Counted from the stretch's first letter, positions 34,971 through 44,943 are shown. The stretch: DNA of 64,000 bases from Bacillus sp. MM2020_4 (GCF_011250555.1 NZ_JAANMZ010000017.1:16728-80727), one strand, 5' to 3'. The notes: generated from the sequence alone by a model not told the origin. Made by a program: numbers and translations.

Positions 34971-35111
34971 GCTAGGGTGGGAAACCTAACGTGAAGAATA
35001 AATCCCGAAAGGTGACAAGTAAATCTCCAAAACCCGAGAGTAAATTGTTCAAAGTGGACAGGAAAGTGGTTAGCCGCTTACTACTGTCCTTTCAGTCGGC
35101 CCAAATAACAA

Positions 35112-35160
35112 AAGGCCCCGCTAGTGGTGTAGCTAACACTACCACCACTAGCAAGGCCCC
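35112..35160 (-). terminator. Terminator of the class B PBP gene
   Basis: Long inverted repeat GGCCCCGCTAGTGGTG / CACCACTAGCAAGGCC (two mismatches), followed on the minus strand by TTTTGTTATTT. Confidence 0.8.
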
Positions 35161-35168
35161 GCTGAACA

Positions 35169-37196
35169 CTATTTGATTTTCATAAAGACATTTTTGACCA
35201 TCTTCACCGGAATTCCGGAGCCGCCGCGACCTTGGACACCTTCGACCATCATCGCGACCATCAGCCGCGGATCGTCAGGGTTGTATGCGATGAACCAGCC
35301 GTTTTCTGTCCCAGTTTCGCCTTGCTTTAGCTTCATCTCCGCCGTGCCCGTCTTGCCCGCCAACGGATAATCCGCCATCTCCGCCGCATGTGCCGTACCT
35401 GCCGCGTCACCCACGACTTTCCGTAAATCTGCCGCAATCAGCCCCGCATGCTCTGCCGAGACCGCCGCCTCCTTCAGCACCTGCCCCTGCGCCTCATCCG
35501 CCAGCAAGATCGGCTTGATCATATTGCCGTCGTTGCCACTCACAAACGGTGTATAGGACGCAAGCAAATGAACCACACTCATCTGGACCTGCCCTTGCCC
35601 ATAGCCCGAATCCGCAAGCGCAATCTCATTGTCAAGGCCGCCAATCACGGACTTCTCAAGCGGGAACGGATATCCGAGGTCCTCCTCAAAGCCAAACTTC
35701 TTCAACCCATCCGTAAATCCTTGTTTCCCTATTTTCAGCGCCGCCTGGGCAAAATATATATTGTCGGAATACACGAGGGCTTTTTCCAAATTCACCGGAT
35801 CCGTCCCGGCATGCACCCGCGTCACAAAGTAACCGCCCCACGATTTATCCTTCTGCCATTGCTTGCCAAGAATCGGCACTCCCTCCTCAGGCTTAATCGA
35901 ACCACCTGCCAAGCCCACCGCAGCTGTCAGCGGCTTCATTACCGAGCCTGGTGCATATGCTTGCTTAAACCGCGTCGTCAACGGCTTTCGCGGGTCATCT
36001 TGCAACCCTTTCCATTCCTCCGCTGAGAACCCTAGCACCGCCTGATTCGGGTCAAACGACGGGCTGCTGACAAGCGCAAGTGTCTCACCGGTCACAGGAT
36101 TCATCACCGCTGCCGTCCCGGCCTCACCCGATGTACCGGCTGCACCCTCAGCACTAGCACCCGTCATCTCCGCAAACACGGCCTCCTGCACATCGGCATC
36201 AATCGTCAACTTTACATTTTTCCCATCCACCACCGGCTTTTCGGCCAGCACCGCATCCCCAGACTTCTTCTTCATCACAATCTTCACGCCGCTCGTGCCC
36301 TTCAGCTGCTCATCCAGCACCTGCTCAAGCCCGCGCTTCCCAATCACATCTTTGTCCGTGTAGCCCTTGTCCTTCCGCTTCTCCAATTCGTCCGCCGTTA
36401 TCGAGCCCACATACCCCACTAACTGTGCCGCGGCTGCCCCGAAAGGATACACCCGTGCCTCCACCTTCCGCGTCTGCACCGGCTCTAGCGCCACCAACTG
36501 CGCAATCCGCTCCTGGTCATCCATCGACACCTTCTTGAGCGGCACAAACAGCCCCGGCTTCACCCAGTTCGCCCCGAGCGCCTTTGTAATCTGCTCCTTC
36601 GGCATCCCCAGCAGCGCCGAAAGCGACTCTAGAACCGCCGGATCTTCCTTTCCGGCTACCACGCCAACCTCATACACCTGCCCATTGACCGCCATCCCGT
36701 CCCCATCGCGATCCACAATCTCCCCGCGTTTCGGGGCAACCGTACTGAGGCCAATCGTATCGCCCTCTTTCAATTCTGGAAAAATGAATCCAGTATTCCA
36801 GTCTAGATACCAGTTCTTCTTATCGTCTCTTTTTTCTTCTTGTAACTTCGCTTTTTGGCTAAAATGAATAGGTCCTGCGATGCTGTTCATTTTTGCACTA
36901 AAAGAATAGGTAACCTTCTCCTTCGCATCTTTATCCTCTTTTGGTTTTTTGAAATCAATCTTGAGGCCTGTAATCTGAAGATCTTCGTATATTTTTTGAT
37001 AGCGAGTGGTAAACTCATCTTTGGTGATCGTCTGTTTTGCATCATTAGAAAGGTAATCATACATCTTCGTAAACTTTTGTTTGTTCCAAAGTGCTATGTA
37101 GTCGGAAAATCGCTCCTCCGGTGTCGGTTCTTTGCTGCAGCCGGCAATCGAGGCCATCACGACAAGCAGCAACAGAATCCCTATTATTTTTTTCAA
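35169..37196 (-). CDS. pbpC: Class B penicillin-binding protein with MecA-type N-terminal domain (PBP3/PbpC-like)
   Basis: 675 residues. Starts with a lipobox-like signal (MASIAGC), an NTF2-like MecA_N domain (about 25-140), a dimerisation domain (about 150-330: APKRGEIVDRDG, VIGKRGLEQVLD) and the transpeptidase domain (about 340-675) with S-x-x-K in YAPGSVMKPL, SDN in LVYSDNIYF and KTG in LAGKTGTAE. It cross-links peptidoglycan outside the membrane. The domain order matches B. subtilis PbpC and staphylococcal PBP2a, enzymes with low beta-lactam affinity; a resistance role here is possible but unproven. Gene is GC-richer than neighbours in its second half. Terminator directly downstream; spoIIQ lies upstream on the same strand. 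Confidence 0.92.
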   Translation of the reverse strand: MKKIIGILLLLVVMASIAGCSKEPTPEERFSDYIALWNKQKFTKMYDYLSNDAKQTITKDEFTTRYQKIYEDLQITGLKIDFKKPKEDKDAKEKVTYSFSAKMNSIAGPIHFSQKAKLQEEKRDDKKNWYLDWNTGFIFPELKEGDTIGLSTVAPKRGEIVDRDGDGMAVNGQVYEVGVVAGKEDPAVLESLSALLGMPKEQITKALGANWVKPGLFVPLKKVSMDDQERIAQLVALEPVQTRKVEARVYPFGAAAAQLVGYVGSITADELEKRKDKGYTDKDVIGKRGLEQVLDEQLKGTSGVKIVMKKKSGDAVLAEKPVVDGKNVKLTIDADVQEAVFAEMTGASAEGAAGTSGEAGTAAVMNPVTGETLALVSSPSFDPNQAVLGFSAEEWKGLQDDPRKPLTTRFKQAYAPGSVMKPLTAAVGLAGGSIKPEEGVPILGKQWQKDKSWGGYFVTRVHAGTDPVNLEKALVYSDNIYFAQAALKIGKQGFTDGLKKFGFEEDLGYPFPLEKSVIGGLDNEIALADSGYGQGQVQMSVVHLLASYTPFVSGNDGNMIKPILLADEAQGQVLKEAAVSAEHAGLIAADLRKVVGDAAGTAHAAEMADYPLAGKTGTAEMKLKQGETGTENGWFIAYNPDDPRLMVAMMVEGVQGRGGSGIPVKMVKNVFMKIK

Positions 37197-37304
37197 ACAT
37201 AATCCCTCCCTTTTCTACCATTATAAACAATATGCTAGAAATAGGAAAAAAATCCGAATATAAAAAAAAGAGGAAAAGTATTCCCCTTCCCCTTTGATAC
37301 GCTA

Positions 37305-38105
37305 TTAAGAGTTTTGATTATCTGTAGTATTGGTTGATTCGTCTTCAGTGTCGGAAGCAGGATCATCAATCTTTTGTTCTTCTTGCTTCTTTTTCGGCAT
37401 TTCTGTAGACTCGGTATTTTCCTGCAACGAGCTCAATGGTTTATCAAAGTAGCTTGTTGGGTTAACTGCCACGCCGTCTTTACGAATTTCAAAATGTACA
37501 TGTGTTCCAGCTTTTTCATTGAACAAGCTTTGCCCAGCCTTGGCAAGAACATGTCCCTGTTTTACTTGCTCGCCAACCGTTACTTTTATGTCTTTAACGG
37601 ATTGGTATTGTGTTACAATACCATTGTCGTGCTCAATTTCAATGACGTTCCCGAGGGTTGCATCTTCTTCTACACGTTTGACGGTTCCGCTAAGTGATGC
37701 CGTGACATCAAACGTTTCACCGTTTTTCAACGCCAAGTCAATACCTGTGTTTTGTTGGTACGTATTGTTGTAAAATACTAATGCTGATTCCTGGTCTTCT
37801 GCTTTGCCTTGGAAATCATAGAACTTGGTTTTCACAACTGCTTCAGTGGCTTTGTCCACCGGCATTTTAAAGTTTTCAAATGGCTTGTTGACTTCAACCG
37901 CTGGTGTTTGGTCCTTTTTACCGGCAAGGTCCGTAGACTTGTAATCATACTTATCGGTGTTGCTGCTGCTTGCTTGATACCAAAGAACCCCGGTTAAAAT
38001 GATTGCTGCACTTGCGATATAGATGGCTGGAAATACCCAACGCTTTTTGAAAAAGCGTTTTACGCTGGAACTTTGAGAAGATCGTTTGTTTTCTTCCTCT
38101 CTCAT
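37305..38105 (-). CDS. spoIIQ: Stage II sporulation protein SpoIIQ
   Basis: About 266 residues. Forespore membrane protein that binds SpoIIIAH across the intermembrane space during engulfment. Basic cytoplasmic N-terminus, one membrane helix (about 25-43), and a LytM/M23 domain (about 110-225). The domain keeps HVHFEIR but has NTGID where active peptidases have H-x-G-x-D, so a zinc ligand is missing and it should be inactive, as in B. subtilis. The tail is acidic and low-complexity. ATG 38105 follows GAGGTG; an upstream in-frame ATG is possible. Located between spoIID and spoIIID as in B. subtilis. Confidence 0.95.
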   Translation of the reverse strand: MREEENKRSSQSSSVKRFFKKRWVFPAIYIASAAIILTGVLWYQASSSNTDKYDYKSTDLAGKKDQTPAVEVNKPFENFKMPVDKATEAVVKTKFYDFQGKAEDQESALVFYNNTYQQNTGIDLALKNGETFDVTASLSGTVKRVEEDATLGNVIEIEHDNGIVTQYQSVKDIKVTVGEQVKQGHVLAKAGQSLFNEKAGTHVHFEIRKDGVAVNPTSYFDKPLSSLQENTESTEMPKKKQEEQKIDDPASDTEDESTNTTDNQNS

Positions 38106-38241
38106 TTTCATCACCTCAGCAATCATTCTGAACAGATAACTAGAATTATATACACTAGTCCAAAAATTTTTTTAAAACTTATTTTTCGACAGCGCGAGGG
38201 TTTTTATGCATTTATTTTTAAAATTTATCGGAGGTACTGAT

Positions 38242-38703
38242 ATGAAAGTCTTAAAATGGGTGCTGCGACTGCTGCCCTTACTCTACATGGCGGCGGTATT
38301 TATTCAATCAAGCCTGCCATCTAATCAATTTGTTGAGCTGCCCAATTCCTTTATCGACCGCAATCTGAAAGAGTCGCTCCATTTAATAGAGTTCGCGATA
38401 TTATACTTTTTACTCGTGCTCGCCTTTCTGACACGCAGCCGCCCGTTCACGTCTTCTTTAAACGTGGCCTGTGCCCTTTTCGCAGCCCTTTACGGTGTTA
38501 GTGATGAATTCCATCAATCCTTCTACGCCTACCGCTCGGCTTCATGGTTTGACCTCGTCAAAGATTTCACTGGAATTAGCGTTAGCTTCTATTTTGTGCG
38601 CGGGGCCCTGTTTAAAGGGAAGTTTATGCGGCTTGCGGGACTGCTCGGGCGGGTTCACGTGGTAACTGGGAATGATAAAAGGAGGAAGAGTTATGACAAA
38701 TAA
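38242..38703 (+). CDS. VanZ family membrane protein
   Basis: About 153 residues with four membrane helices. VanZ-type motifs: IQSSLPSNQF near the N-terminus, HLIEFAILYFLL, and VSDEFHQSFYAYRSASWFDL. In the VanZ family such proteins are linked to glycopeptide tolerance or complex polysaccharide traits, but most are of unknown role. ATG 38242 has CGGAGGT. Overlaps the next gene by 11 bp in another frame, so the two are probably co-translated. Confidence 0.88.
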   Translation: MKVLKWVLRLLPLLYMAAVFIQSSLPSNQFVELPNSFIDRNLKESLHLIEFAILYFLLVLAFLTRSRPFTSSLNVACALFAALYGVSDEFHQSFYAYRSASWFDLVKDFTGISVSFYFVRGALFKGKFMRLAGLLGRVHVVTGNDKRRKSYDK

Positions 38704-39265
38704 CGTAAACCAGAGAAGAATTATTTTAGATTTAGCGGTTACGTTAGATGGTTTTATTGAAGGGAAAAATGGAGAAGTTGATTGGTGCATCATGGATCCT
38801 GAAATGGGGTTTACTGATTTCTTGAATCAAATTGATACCATTTTTTATGGTAGAAAAAGCTACGATTTATGGGGACAATATACTCCAAAAAGAAGTGATG
38901 ACCCGGATACCGAAAAGGAAATGTGGAAATTGGTCCATAGTAAAAAGAAATATGTTTTTTCCAGAACACAAAAAGTGACTGATCATCAAGCCATCTTTAT
39001 CAATGATTCTATTCTGGAAGAAGTAAATAAATTGAAGAACACGTCTGGTAAAGACATCTGGCTCTATGGTGGAGCGAGTCTCATTACCACTTTTATCAAT
39101 TTGGGGCTTGTTGATGAATTTAGATTATCTGTTCACCCTGTTGTTTTGGGAGAAGGAAAACCGCTGTTTATGGATGTAAAACAGAGAATCCATTTAAAAA
39201 TGATTCAGACAAGAACATTCTCCTCTGGTGTGGTGCAAATGATCTATCGTTGTGATGGTAACTAA
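38693..39265 (+). CDS. Dihydrofolate reductase-like (RibD C-terminal) protein
   Basis: 190 residues. RibD_C/DHFR fold: ILDLAVTLDGFIEGKNGEVDW at the start (written in two parts: ILDLAVTLDGF and IEGKNGEVDW), FYGRKSYDLW, then VFSRTQK, IWLYGGASLITTFINLGLVD and EFRLSVHPVVLGEGKPLF. These are the NADPH- and substrate-binding patterns of YwjB/YyaP-type reductases of unknown substrate. ATG 38693 follows AAAGGAGGAAGAG. The gene is more A+T-rich than VanZ upstream. Confidence 0.88.
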   Translation: MTNNVNQRRIILDLAVTLDGFIEGKNGEVDWCIMDPEMGFTDFLNQIDTIFYGRKSYDLWGQYTPKRSDDPDTEKEMWKLVHSKKKYVFSRTQKVTDHQAIFINDSILEEVNKLKNTSGKDIWLYGGASLITTFINLGLVDEFRLSVHPVVLGEGKPLFMDVKQRIHLKMIQTRTFSSGVVQMIYRCDGN

Positions 39266-39328
39266 ATTTATGAGGGATACTCGAAAGTCGTTTCATCTAT
39301 TGAACTAGGGGGTATCCCCAAACATAAA

Positions 39329-39350
39329 AGCCAGGCTCAAAGGCCTGGCT
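39329..39350 (-). terminator. Terminator of spoIID
   Basis: Perfect stem AGCCAGGC/GCCTGGCT with a T-rich tract on the minus-strand side; 17 bp after the spoIID stop. Confidence 0.8.
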
Positions 39351-39366
39351 CCATCCATAATAAAAC

Positions 39367-40413
39367 CTATTTCTGTGCCGTAAGTGTTGCAAGCATCGGA
39401 TCCGCTGGTGAAATCTCCACACCTTGATAATAGTGCTTCACAATCTCTTGATAATCAGCACCCTCCTCAGCCATGCCATTCGCGCCGTACTGGCTCATAC
39501 CAACGCCATGACCGAAGCCTTTTGTCGTAATGACAATATTGTCACCCTTCCGCTCCCAGACAAAGTCAGACGACCGCAAATCTAGTTTGTCTCGGACATC
39601 CTTTCCAGTTAGAACCTTCCCATTAAAATCTACTTTTCCGACACGCTTGCCGGTTGTGCGCTCGACAATTTTTCCAATTGTGGATCCGGCACCAATCTTC
39701 ACACCAAGCAATGATTCAAACTCTTTAACAGGCAACACCTTTTGTGAGGTAAATTTCGGTGATTGTTTATCCCAAGGGCTCGATACACTTCTTAAATAAG
39801 GAAATTTACTTGGCCAATAGTCCTCTGAGTTCTCGGTATACCCATTGCTCGTTGAGAAAAACAGAGCATCAATCGGTTTTCCATCGTAAGTTAAAATCTG
39901 CCCCCCTGTTGCCCGGACAGCATCCAAAATCTTTTTCCTTTTCCATTCATAATCAGCGCCCCATTGCTTCCTTAACTCATCATCATTTTTATATACTTGA
40001 TTGTTTTGTGTGTCGGTGACCTGCGCTCCTTTTGGTACACCAATTGTATCTTTGTTAACTAGTCTATTTACGATATAGGTTCTTGCCGCCAGCGCCTGCG
40101 CCTTCAAAGCTTCCTCTTTAAAATCCGCATTCATTTCCGCCGCCACCACACCAACAAGATAGTTTTCTAATTGGACAGTCTCAATTTTCGATTTGGCCGA
40201 ACGGAATACCGCGACTTCAACCGCAGGATCCGTGGCTTGAGGAGTGGCATTCGCCTCTTTTGTCTGGGAGCCCCCCTTCTTCGTTAAGTCTTCCCCTAAT
40301 TTCCCGCTCGCCTGATGCTCGCCTGAAAAGGGTAACACGAGCACGGCCGGAATGATAAGGGTCAGGGCAATAAGAAGCGATGCTAGTACGATGAGTGGTT
40401 TGAATTTTTTCAT
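39367..40413 (-). CDS. spoIID: Stage II sporulation protein SpoIID
   Basis: 348 residues. Lytic transglycosylase of the SpoIID-SpoIIM-SpoIIP engulfment complex in the mother-cell membrane. N-terminal signal anchor (about 7-28), SpoIID domain with [20 protein letters not shown] (the catalytic Glu in VAAEM), [34 protein letters not shown] and the terminal [20 protein letters not shown] 40413 has CTGGAGGCAC upstream; the longer frame is not used. Confidence 0.96.
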   Translation of the reverse strand: MKKFKPLIVLASLLIALTLIIPAVLVLPFSGEHQASGKLGEDLTKKGGSQTKEANATPQATDPAVEVAVFRSAKSKIETVQLENYLVGVVAAEMNADFKEEALKAQALAARTYIVNRLVNKDTIGVPKGAQVTDTQNNQVYKNDDELRKQWGADYEWKRKKILDAVRATGGQILTYDGKPIDALFFSTSNGYTENSEDYWPSKFPYLRSVSSPWDKQSPKFTSQKVLPVKEFESLLGVKIGAGSTIGKIVERTTGKRVGKVDFNGKVLTGKDVRDKLDLRSSDFVWERKGDNIVITTKGFGHGVGMSQYGANGMAEEGADYQEIVKHYYQGVEISPADPMLATLTAQK

Positions 40414-40676
40414 GATTGTGCCTCCAGTGTGAAAAATTCGCAGCCGGCAACCATTCAGCCGGGATACGTCTCCATTCATACATATGGAAGCGGACAAGCA
40501 TTTATTACAGATATTTTCTTAAAACCGAGCGTGGTGTTAGGCACATACATCTACTGGATCACGCACCCATTCTTTTAAATAGGGGCTTGTAGACCTAGTT
40601 ATTTAACCATCCACAAAAAGGAATATGGCATAGGCTAATGTAAACATCACATTTTTTTAATAAGGGGAATAGGCGT

Positions 40677-41573
40677 ATGCACCAGTATTGGTATGAGAGT
40701 TCAAATGGGAGCCGGCAGCAATTTACTAACCATATTTCAGGTTTAAAGGGTTTTCAGCGTATTGAACAACCACTTGTTAATGATACTTCACCCCTCAGTC
40801 ACATGAGTTTGGCAGCACAAGAGCCTTCTTCCAGTTGGACAACACCGGCTGACAATAAGGACCATACCTCTCATGGACACAACGGGATACCGATACTGTC
40901 GATTGATCATGACGATTGGCAGTCACATGAACAGCTTGCCAACTGGCTGCAACTTCCCGAACAGCCGAGTTCCACGTCGCTGCCGCAAAAACAACTCGGG
41001 ACTTGGTTGCCGCCGGTTGAAAATGACGATTGGGAATCGGTAGAGCAGCCGGCCAACTGGCCGCAGCTTCCTAAACATCCAGGTTACGCACCTCAAGGAA
41101 ACCACACTCCTTGGGTGCAACCCATACCAATCAACCATGCCGGTAAGATCGCACAAGTACAAGGACAGCCTCCAGGTTGGGCTCAACCCCCTGGCAATAT
41201 GGGGTTCAATACTCAAAAGCCGTCCTTCCCTTGGGGTCAACTGCATCCAGTCCATCCTGCAGGGATAGGGATGCCCGCACACGGACATCTTGCCGCTTTG
41301 CCACAGCATCCCATTAGTCCTTTCGGTTACGGTTATGGAGCCAATGCTAATGGACAGCAGGCGAACTGGAACGGCTTTGGAACCCCTGCAGGCTGGGGAG
41401 GACAGGGTCACCCCATGGGATGGGGTGCTCCGTGGGCCCCGATGGGATGGGGGAATAACCAAGGAAAAGGCCAGCCAGGAATACTTGAAGGCTTACTTAA
41501 AGTGGGAAAAGGCACCATGGGCGGAATAGGGATGATTAGCGGCCTAATCAGTATGGGAAAATTCCTATTTTAG
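40677..41573 (+). CDS. Gly/Pro/Trp/His-rich probable spore coat protein
   Basis: 298 residues of biased composition. Two imperfect N-terminal repeats (DDWQSHEQLANWLQLPEQP and DDWESVEQPANWPQLPKHP), then Pro/Gln/His-rich and Gly/Trp-rich stretches (GWGAPWAPMGWGNN), and a Gly-rich hydrophobic C-terminus (GLLKVGKGTMGGIGMISGLI). No signal peptide, Cys or enzyme motif. Composition and place between spoIID and murAA suggest a coat or crust protein. Not assigned to a named family. AAGGGGAAT lies upstream of ATG 40677. Confidence 0.65.
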   Translation: MHQYWYESSNGSRQQFTNHISGLKGFQRIEQPLVNDTSPLSHMSLAAQEPSSSWTTPADNKDHTSHGHNGIPILSIDHDDWQSHEQLANWLQLPEQPSSTSLPQKQLGTWLPPVENDDWESVEQPANWPQLPKHPGYAPQGNHTPWVQPIPINHAGKIAQVQGQPPGWAQPPGNMGFNTQKPSFPWGQLHPVHPAGIGMPAHGHLAALPQHPISPFGYGYGANANGQQANWNGFGTPAGWGGQGHPMGWGAPWAPMGWGNNQGKGQPGILEGLLKVGKGTMGGIGMISGLISMGKFLF

Positions 41574-41634
41574 CAACTTAGACCAAGGGGACCGATCGTG
41601 ATAACGAGATAACCATTTTGCAAAAGAGAAAAAC

Positions 41635-41647
41635 GGTGACAGGCACC
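41635..41647. repeat. Dispersed repeat family A (GGTGACAGGCACC)
   Basis: Copy between the probable coat gene and murAA. Confidence 0.7.
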
Positions 41648-41683
41648 AATTCCACCACAGCCACACTAAAAAACCTCAGAACA

Positions 41684-41745
41684 ACAAAAAATCCCGAAGG
41701 ATGCGCCAATCCAGTCTGATATCAGACCACCGCAACCTTCGGGAT
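41684..41745 (-). terminator. Terminator of murAA with an inner hairpin
   Basis: ATCCCGAAGG / CCTTCGGGAT outer stem with a TCTGATATCAGA palindrome inside, and TTTTTTGTTGTT following on the minus strand. Confidence 0.85.
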
Positions 41746-41772
41746 TCTCCGTAAAACCGTAACACCTATCTA

Positions 41773-43083
41773 TTATGCATTCATATCCGAAATATATTTC
41801 TCGACTTCAACAAAGATTTCGTCTGCTTCTTTCACACGTTCGATGTCAGCGCCTAAGCCTGCCAACTTGCCGTGGAAGTTCACGTAGCCACGATCTAAGT
41901 GTTTCAACTCCGTCACGCGTGTCACGCCTTCAGACACCAATCCCGTTAAAATCAACGCTGCCGCTGCCCGTAAATCTGTCGCGGACACCTCAGCACCCTG
42001 CAAATTCGATGGACCCGTTAAAATAACCGAACGGCCTTCAATTTTAATTTCCGCATTCATGCGGCGGAATTCCTCAACGTGCATGAAACGGTTCTCGAAC
42101 ACCGTTTCCGTAATCATCGAAGTCCCCTGTGCACGAAGCAATAACGCCATCATTTGCGACTGCATATCCGTCGGGAAACCCGGATGCGGCATCGTTTTAA
42201 TATCGACCGCCTTCAACTGTTCGGGACCGATGACACGAACGCCATCATGTTCCTCCACAATCGTCACACCCATCTCTTCCATCTTCGCAATCAAAGAGGA
42301 TAAATGTTCCGGAACCGCTCCCTGCACCAATACATTTCCACCCGTAATCGCCGCAGCTACCATAAACGTACCTGCCTCAATCCGGTCTGGAATAATCGCA
42401 TGATCTGCGCCAAATAACACATCAACGCCCTCAATGCGAAGAGTACCCGTGCCGGCACCTCTCACGCGAGCGCCCATTTTATTTAAGAAATTGGCCAAAT
42501 CTACAATTTCTGGTTCTTTTGCGACGTTTTCAATGATCGTCGTGCCTTGTGCAAGAGTCGCCGCCATCATAATGTTTTCTGTTGCACCAACACTTGGGAA
42601 ATCCAAGTAAATCTTAGCTCCCTTTAAGCGGCCATCAACCTCCGCATCAATAAAGCCATTTCCTACCTTCACCTTCGCACCCATGGCCTCAAAACCCTTT
42701 AGATGCTGATCAATAGGACGTGATCCTATCGCACAGCCACCAGGTAAGGCGACACGAGCTCGGCCGTTACGAGCGAGTAATGATCCCATGACAAGAACAG
42801 ACGCACGCATTTTACGTACGTATTCGAATGGAGCCTCATCTTTTAACACTCTGGATGCATCCACAACCACTGAATTATTGTCAAATACCACTTCAGCATT
42901 TAAGTTCCGTAAAACTTCATTAATTGTAAATACATCGGAGAGTGTAGGTACATCACGAATTACACTTTTTCCATCACTTGCTAATAATGTTGCAGCGATA
43001 ACAGGCAGCACGGCATTTTTTGCACCTTCTACTTTAACCGTTCCATAAAGCCTTTGTCCGCCGCGGACGATGATCTTTTCCAA
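41773..43083 (-). CDS. murAA: UDP-N-acetylglucosamine 1-carboxyvinyltransferase MurA (MurAA type)
   Basis: 436 residues. First committed step of peptidoglycan precursor synthesis: transfers enolpyruvate from PEP to UDP-GlcNAc in the cytoplasm; target of fosfomycin. Active-site Cys in [18 protein letters not shown], substrate motifs [24 protein letters not shown] and [11 protein letters not shown]. It matches B. subtilis MurAA almost throughout, and ywmB upstream and spoIID downstream confirm the paralogue. TTG start at 43083 with GGAGGGG upstream. Confidence 0.97.
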   Translation of the reverse strand: MEKIIVRGGQRLYGTVKVEGAKNAVLPVIAATLLASDGKSVIRDVPTLSDVFTINEVLRNLNAEVVFDNNSVVVDASRVLKDEAPFEYVRKMRASVLVMGSLLARNGRARVALPGGCAIGSRPIDQHLKGFEAMGAKVKVGNGFIDAEVDGRLKGAKIYLDFPSVGATENIMMAATLAQGTTIIENVAKEPEIVDLANFLNKMGARVRGAGTGTLRIEGVDVLFGADHAIIPDRIEAGTFMVAAAITGGNVLVQGAVPEHLSSLIAKMEEMGVTIVEEHDGVRVIGPEQLKAVDIKTMPHPGFPTDMQSQMMALLLRAQGTSMITETVFENRFMHVEEFRRMNAEIKIEGRSVILTGPSNLQGAEVSATDLRAAAALILTGLVSEGVTRVTELKHLDRGYVNFHGKLAGLGADIERVKEADEIFVEVEKYISDMNA

Positions 43084-43115
43084 GAGTATTCCCCTCCGCG
43101 TCCATTTTCTCTATA

Positions 43116-43997
43116 TTAATATTCAATCGTAATGATTGGTGTGCCAACTACAACCGTAGTCTTTCCGCCCAATCCTTCGGAGCGTACGCCAATTTGTAAA
43201 TTCATGTTATTTTTTTGTTCATCTATGGAGCCTGAAAACATCGGCGATATCGCCGAAACAGACATGAAAGTCTCCTCTTTTAACGCTTCGACCTCTTTAG
43301 CATTAAAACCGGCCAGCAACTTCCTCACCGTCACCGGTAAAGCCTCATCAATCTTATCACTGAAAACGCCTTTCATACAAGAGAAAACTGTAGGTTCCCC
43401 TCGAAATATGTCAGTTAACCTATTTTTAAAATCATCCCTAGATAAAAAGGCCTGAGAAGACTCGTTCCACTCCTTACCACTGACACTATATACTATATAC
43501 GCATTAACAGGTTGTTTTGTGTGGGTAGCCATCAGTTGAAGCATTTCTTTGTGGTGTTTGGATGGAGATATTGCCGTTACTTCCCATTTCTGGCTGGTGT
43601 TCGTCACAGACCATTCCCAATCAGGAAACTTCCGCCGCAGCACGTCCGCATAATCCTGGACCTCCTGCACACTTTCCATTCCAACAACATGTTCCCGTGC
43701 ATAAAAAGACCATTCATCGAGCAAAATATCTTCGGCATGTAAAACAGCGCCCATTTTCGCTAAATCCTTTTGAAAAATGGACAAGCTGCCGTCCGTATGA
43801 TTTTTCAAATTAACAGGAGTGACACCTACGGCGCCCTTACCTACGGTTTGAAAAAGTTCTTTGCCGGCTTCGATCGTTGTTTCAGCGCGAAGAAAATCTA
43901 GACCGCTCTTTGCTTCTGTCGTTCGGTTCCCAATCACAACAAGGATCAAACTCAAAATCGTCACGATATATAAAAACATCTTGCTATTTCTCTTCAT
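43116..43997 (-). CDS. ywmB: YwmB family exported protein
   Basis: 293 residues. Signal anchor (about 7-27), then a two-lobed TATA-binding-protein-like fold described for YwmB; here [19 protein letters not shown] and [12 protein letters not shown] in the first part, [19 protein letters not shown] at the end. Function unknown. It lies 33 bp before murAA and is probably co-transcribed with it, as in B. subtilis. Confidence 0.88.
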   Translation of the reverse strand: MKRNSKMFLYIVTILSLILVVIGNRTTEAKSGLDFLRAETTIEAGKELFQTVGKGAVGVTPVNLKNHTDGSLSIFQKDLAKMGAVLHAEDILLDEWSFYAREHVVGMESVQEVQDYADVLRRKFPDWEWSVTNTSQKWEVTAISPSKHHKEMLQLMATHTKQPVNAYIVYSVSGKEWNESSQAFLSRDDFKNRLTDIFRGEPTVFSCMKGVFSDKIDEALPVTVRKLLAGFNAKEVEALKEETFMSVSAISPMFSGSIDEQKNNMNLQIGVRSEGLGGKTTVVVGTPIITIEY

Positions 43998-44286
43998 CTC
44001 TACTCCCCCTTACTACCAGTGTTGCCAGGTAGCAAGAGAGCAATACTTGGGAAATGTCGTCACTTTTTGACAAGTTCCAAGGTTCTATTTAAAAACGAAA
44101 GAGAACTTTTTCAGCCATTCCAAATTTGGGACACACTTAGCTTTCCACATAAACTCGATTGTACTCAAAATCTCAGCAAATGGGAACATGTACGAAGACC
44201 TAAATATTTACCAATTTTGGCGAAGCAGTTCGAAGCAGGGGACGGTTTTCCCGCTTTGAAGCGGGAGAACCGTCCCCTGCTTCACT
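43998..44286. other. Intergenic region with a family B hairpin
   Basis: About 290 bp between ywmB and ywzB. The promoter of the ywmB-murAA unit must lie here. The right third is the complete family B palindrome (44232-44283), placed immediately after the ywzB stop codon. Confidence 0.5.
44232..44283. repeat. Family B element, complete 52-bp hairpin
   Basis: GAAGCAGGGGACGGTTTTCC, CGCTTTGAAGCG, then the complementary GAGAACCGTCCCCTGCTTC: an almost perfect inverted repeat that may also serve as terminator of ywzB. Confidence 0.9.
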
Positions 44287-44523
44287 TTAATTAAAAATCA
44301 TCGGTAGTTGTCGCGACCATTGAAGGTAATCAAGGAAAAAGTTACTAACAGATGATCCGATGAAAATGGCTAATAATATGTACAGTAATCGCGCTTGCAT
44401 CACATGGTTTGGCCGCAGCAGCTTTTCCAAGCGAATCGCTTGCAGTGCCCACCAGGAAATCGCAATAAAAACCAAATGCGACAGGATGCTGACCACTGCT
44501 ATTTGCCCAAAATCATTTATCAC
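44287..44523 (-). CDS. ywzB: DUF1146 membrane protein YwzB
   Basis: 78 residues, two membrane helices (IAVVSILSHLVFIAISWWAL and ARLLYILLAIFIGSSVSNFF). The pattern W-W-AL(Q) and LDYL near the end are typical of DUF1146. GTG 44523 has AAAGGAGGAATCA upstream and begins VINDFGQIAV; the longer frame upstream runs through a repeat. Located upstream of ywmB as in B. subtilis. Function unknown. Confidence 0.85.
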   Translation of the reverse strand: MINDFGQIAVVSILSHLVFIAISWWALQAIRLEKLLRPNHVMQARLLYILLAIFIGSSVSNFFLDYLQWSRQLPMIFN

Positions 44524-44540
44524 GCTGATTCCTCCTTTTC

Positions 44541-44595
44541 GAAGCAGGGGACGGTTCTTCTGCTTCATTCTGAAGCAGAAGAACCGTCCCTTGCT
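44541..44595. repeat. Family B element, complete hairpin
   Basis: GAAGCAGGGGACGGTTCTTC, TGCTTCATTCTGAAGCA, GAAGAACCGTCCCTTGC. Together with the copy at 44232 it brackets the ywzB gene on both sides. Confidence 0.9.
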
Positions 44596-44763
44596 CTAAC
44601 CCAAAGACTATTCTACCATACAGACGAATGAAAGTCCTGAAAGTTTCCTTTTTGGGTAATATTTGGAAAATTCAAAATGATGCAAGGGCTTACACCCATT
44701 AACTGACAAAACACCGTTCACTACATTTTGACGGTGTTTTGTCAATTAAGCCTGTTACGACCA

Positions 44764-44943
44764 TTAAACCTCATTCCAAACCCTCGATAAATTTAATGGA
44801 ACATACACCTTATTTCCTTGAATCTCACGGTGGATGATGGGTTCCTCAAACTGCTGCTCCCAGCTGGATTTTCCGCCAATTTTATGTCGCGCTCGATAAT
44901 AGGCCCCTACTAATTTTTCCAAACTTAAATTTGAATGCTTCAT
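44764..44943 (-). CDS. Small protein, 59 residues
   Basis: Reads MKHSNLSLEKLVGAYYRARH at the N-terminus and ends VYVPLNLSRVWNEV. Soluble, mixed charge; GGGAGGAGA lies seven to eight bases upstream of the ATG, so it is probably translated. Family not recognised. It precedes no other gene on its strand; located between ywzB and the YflT-like stress gene. Confidence 0.65.
   Translation of the reverse strand: MKHSNLSLEKLVGAYYRARHKIGGKSSWEQQFEEPIIHREIQGNKVYVPLNLSRVWNEV

Noticed and set aside
34991..35176. 61-codon frame after the alkyltransferase-like gene
   Set aside because: It runs through the PBP terminator hairpin and into the end of the PBP gene, and has only a weak ribosome-binding site.
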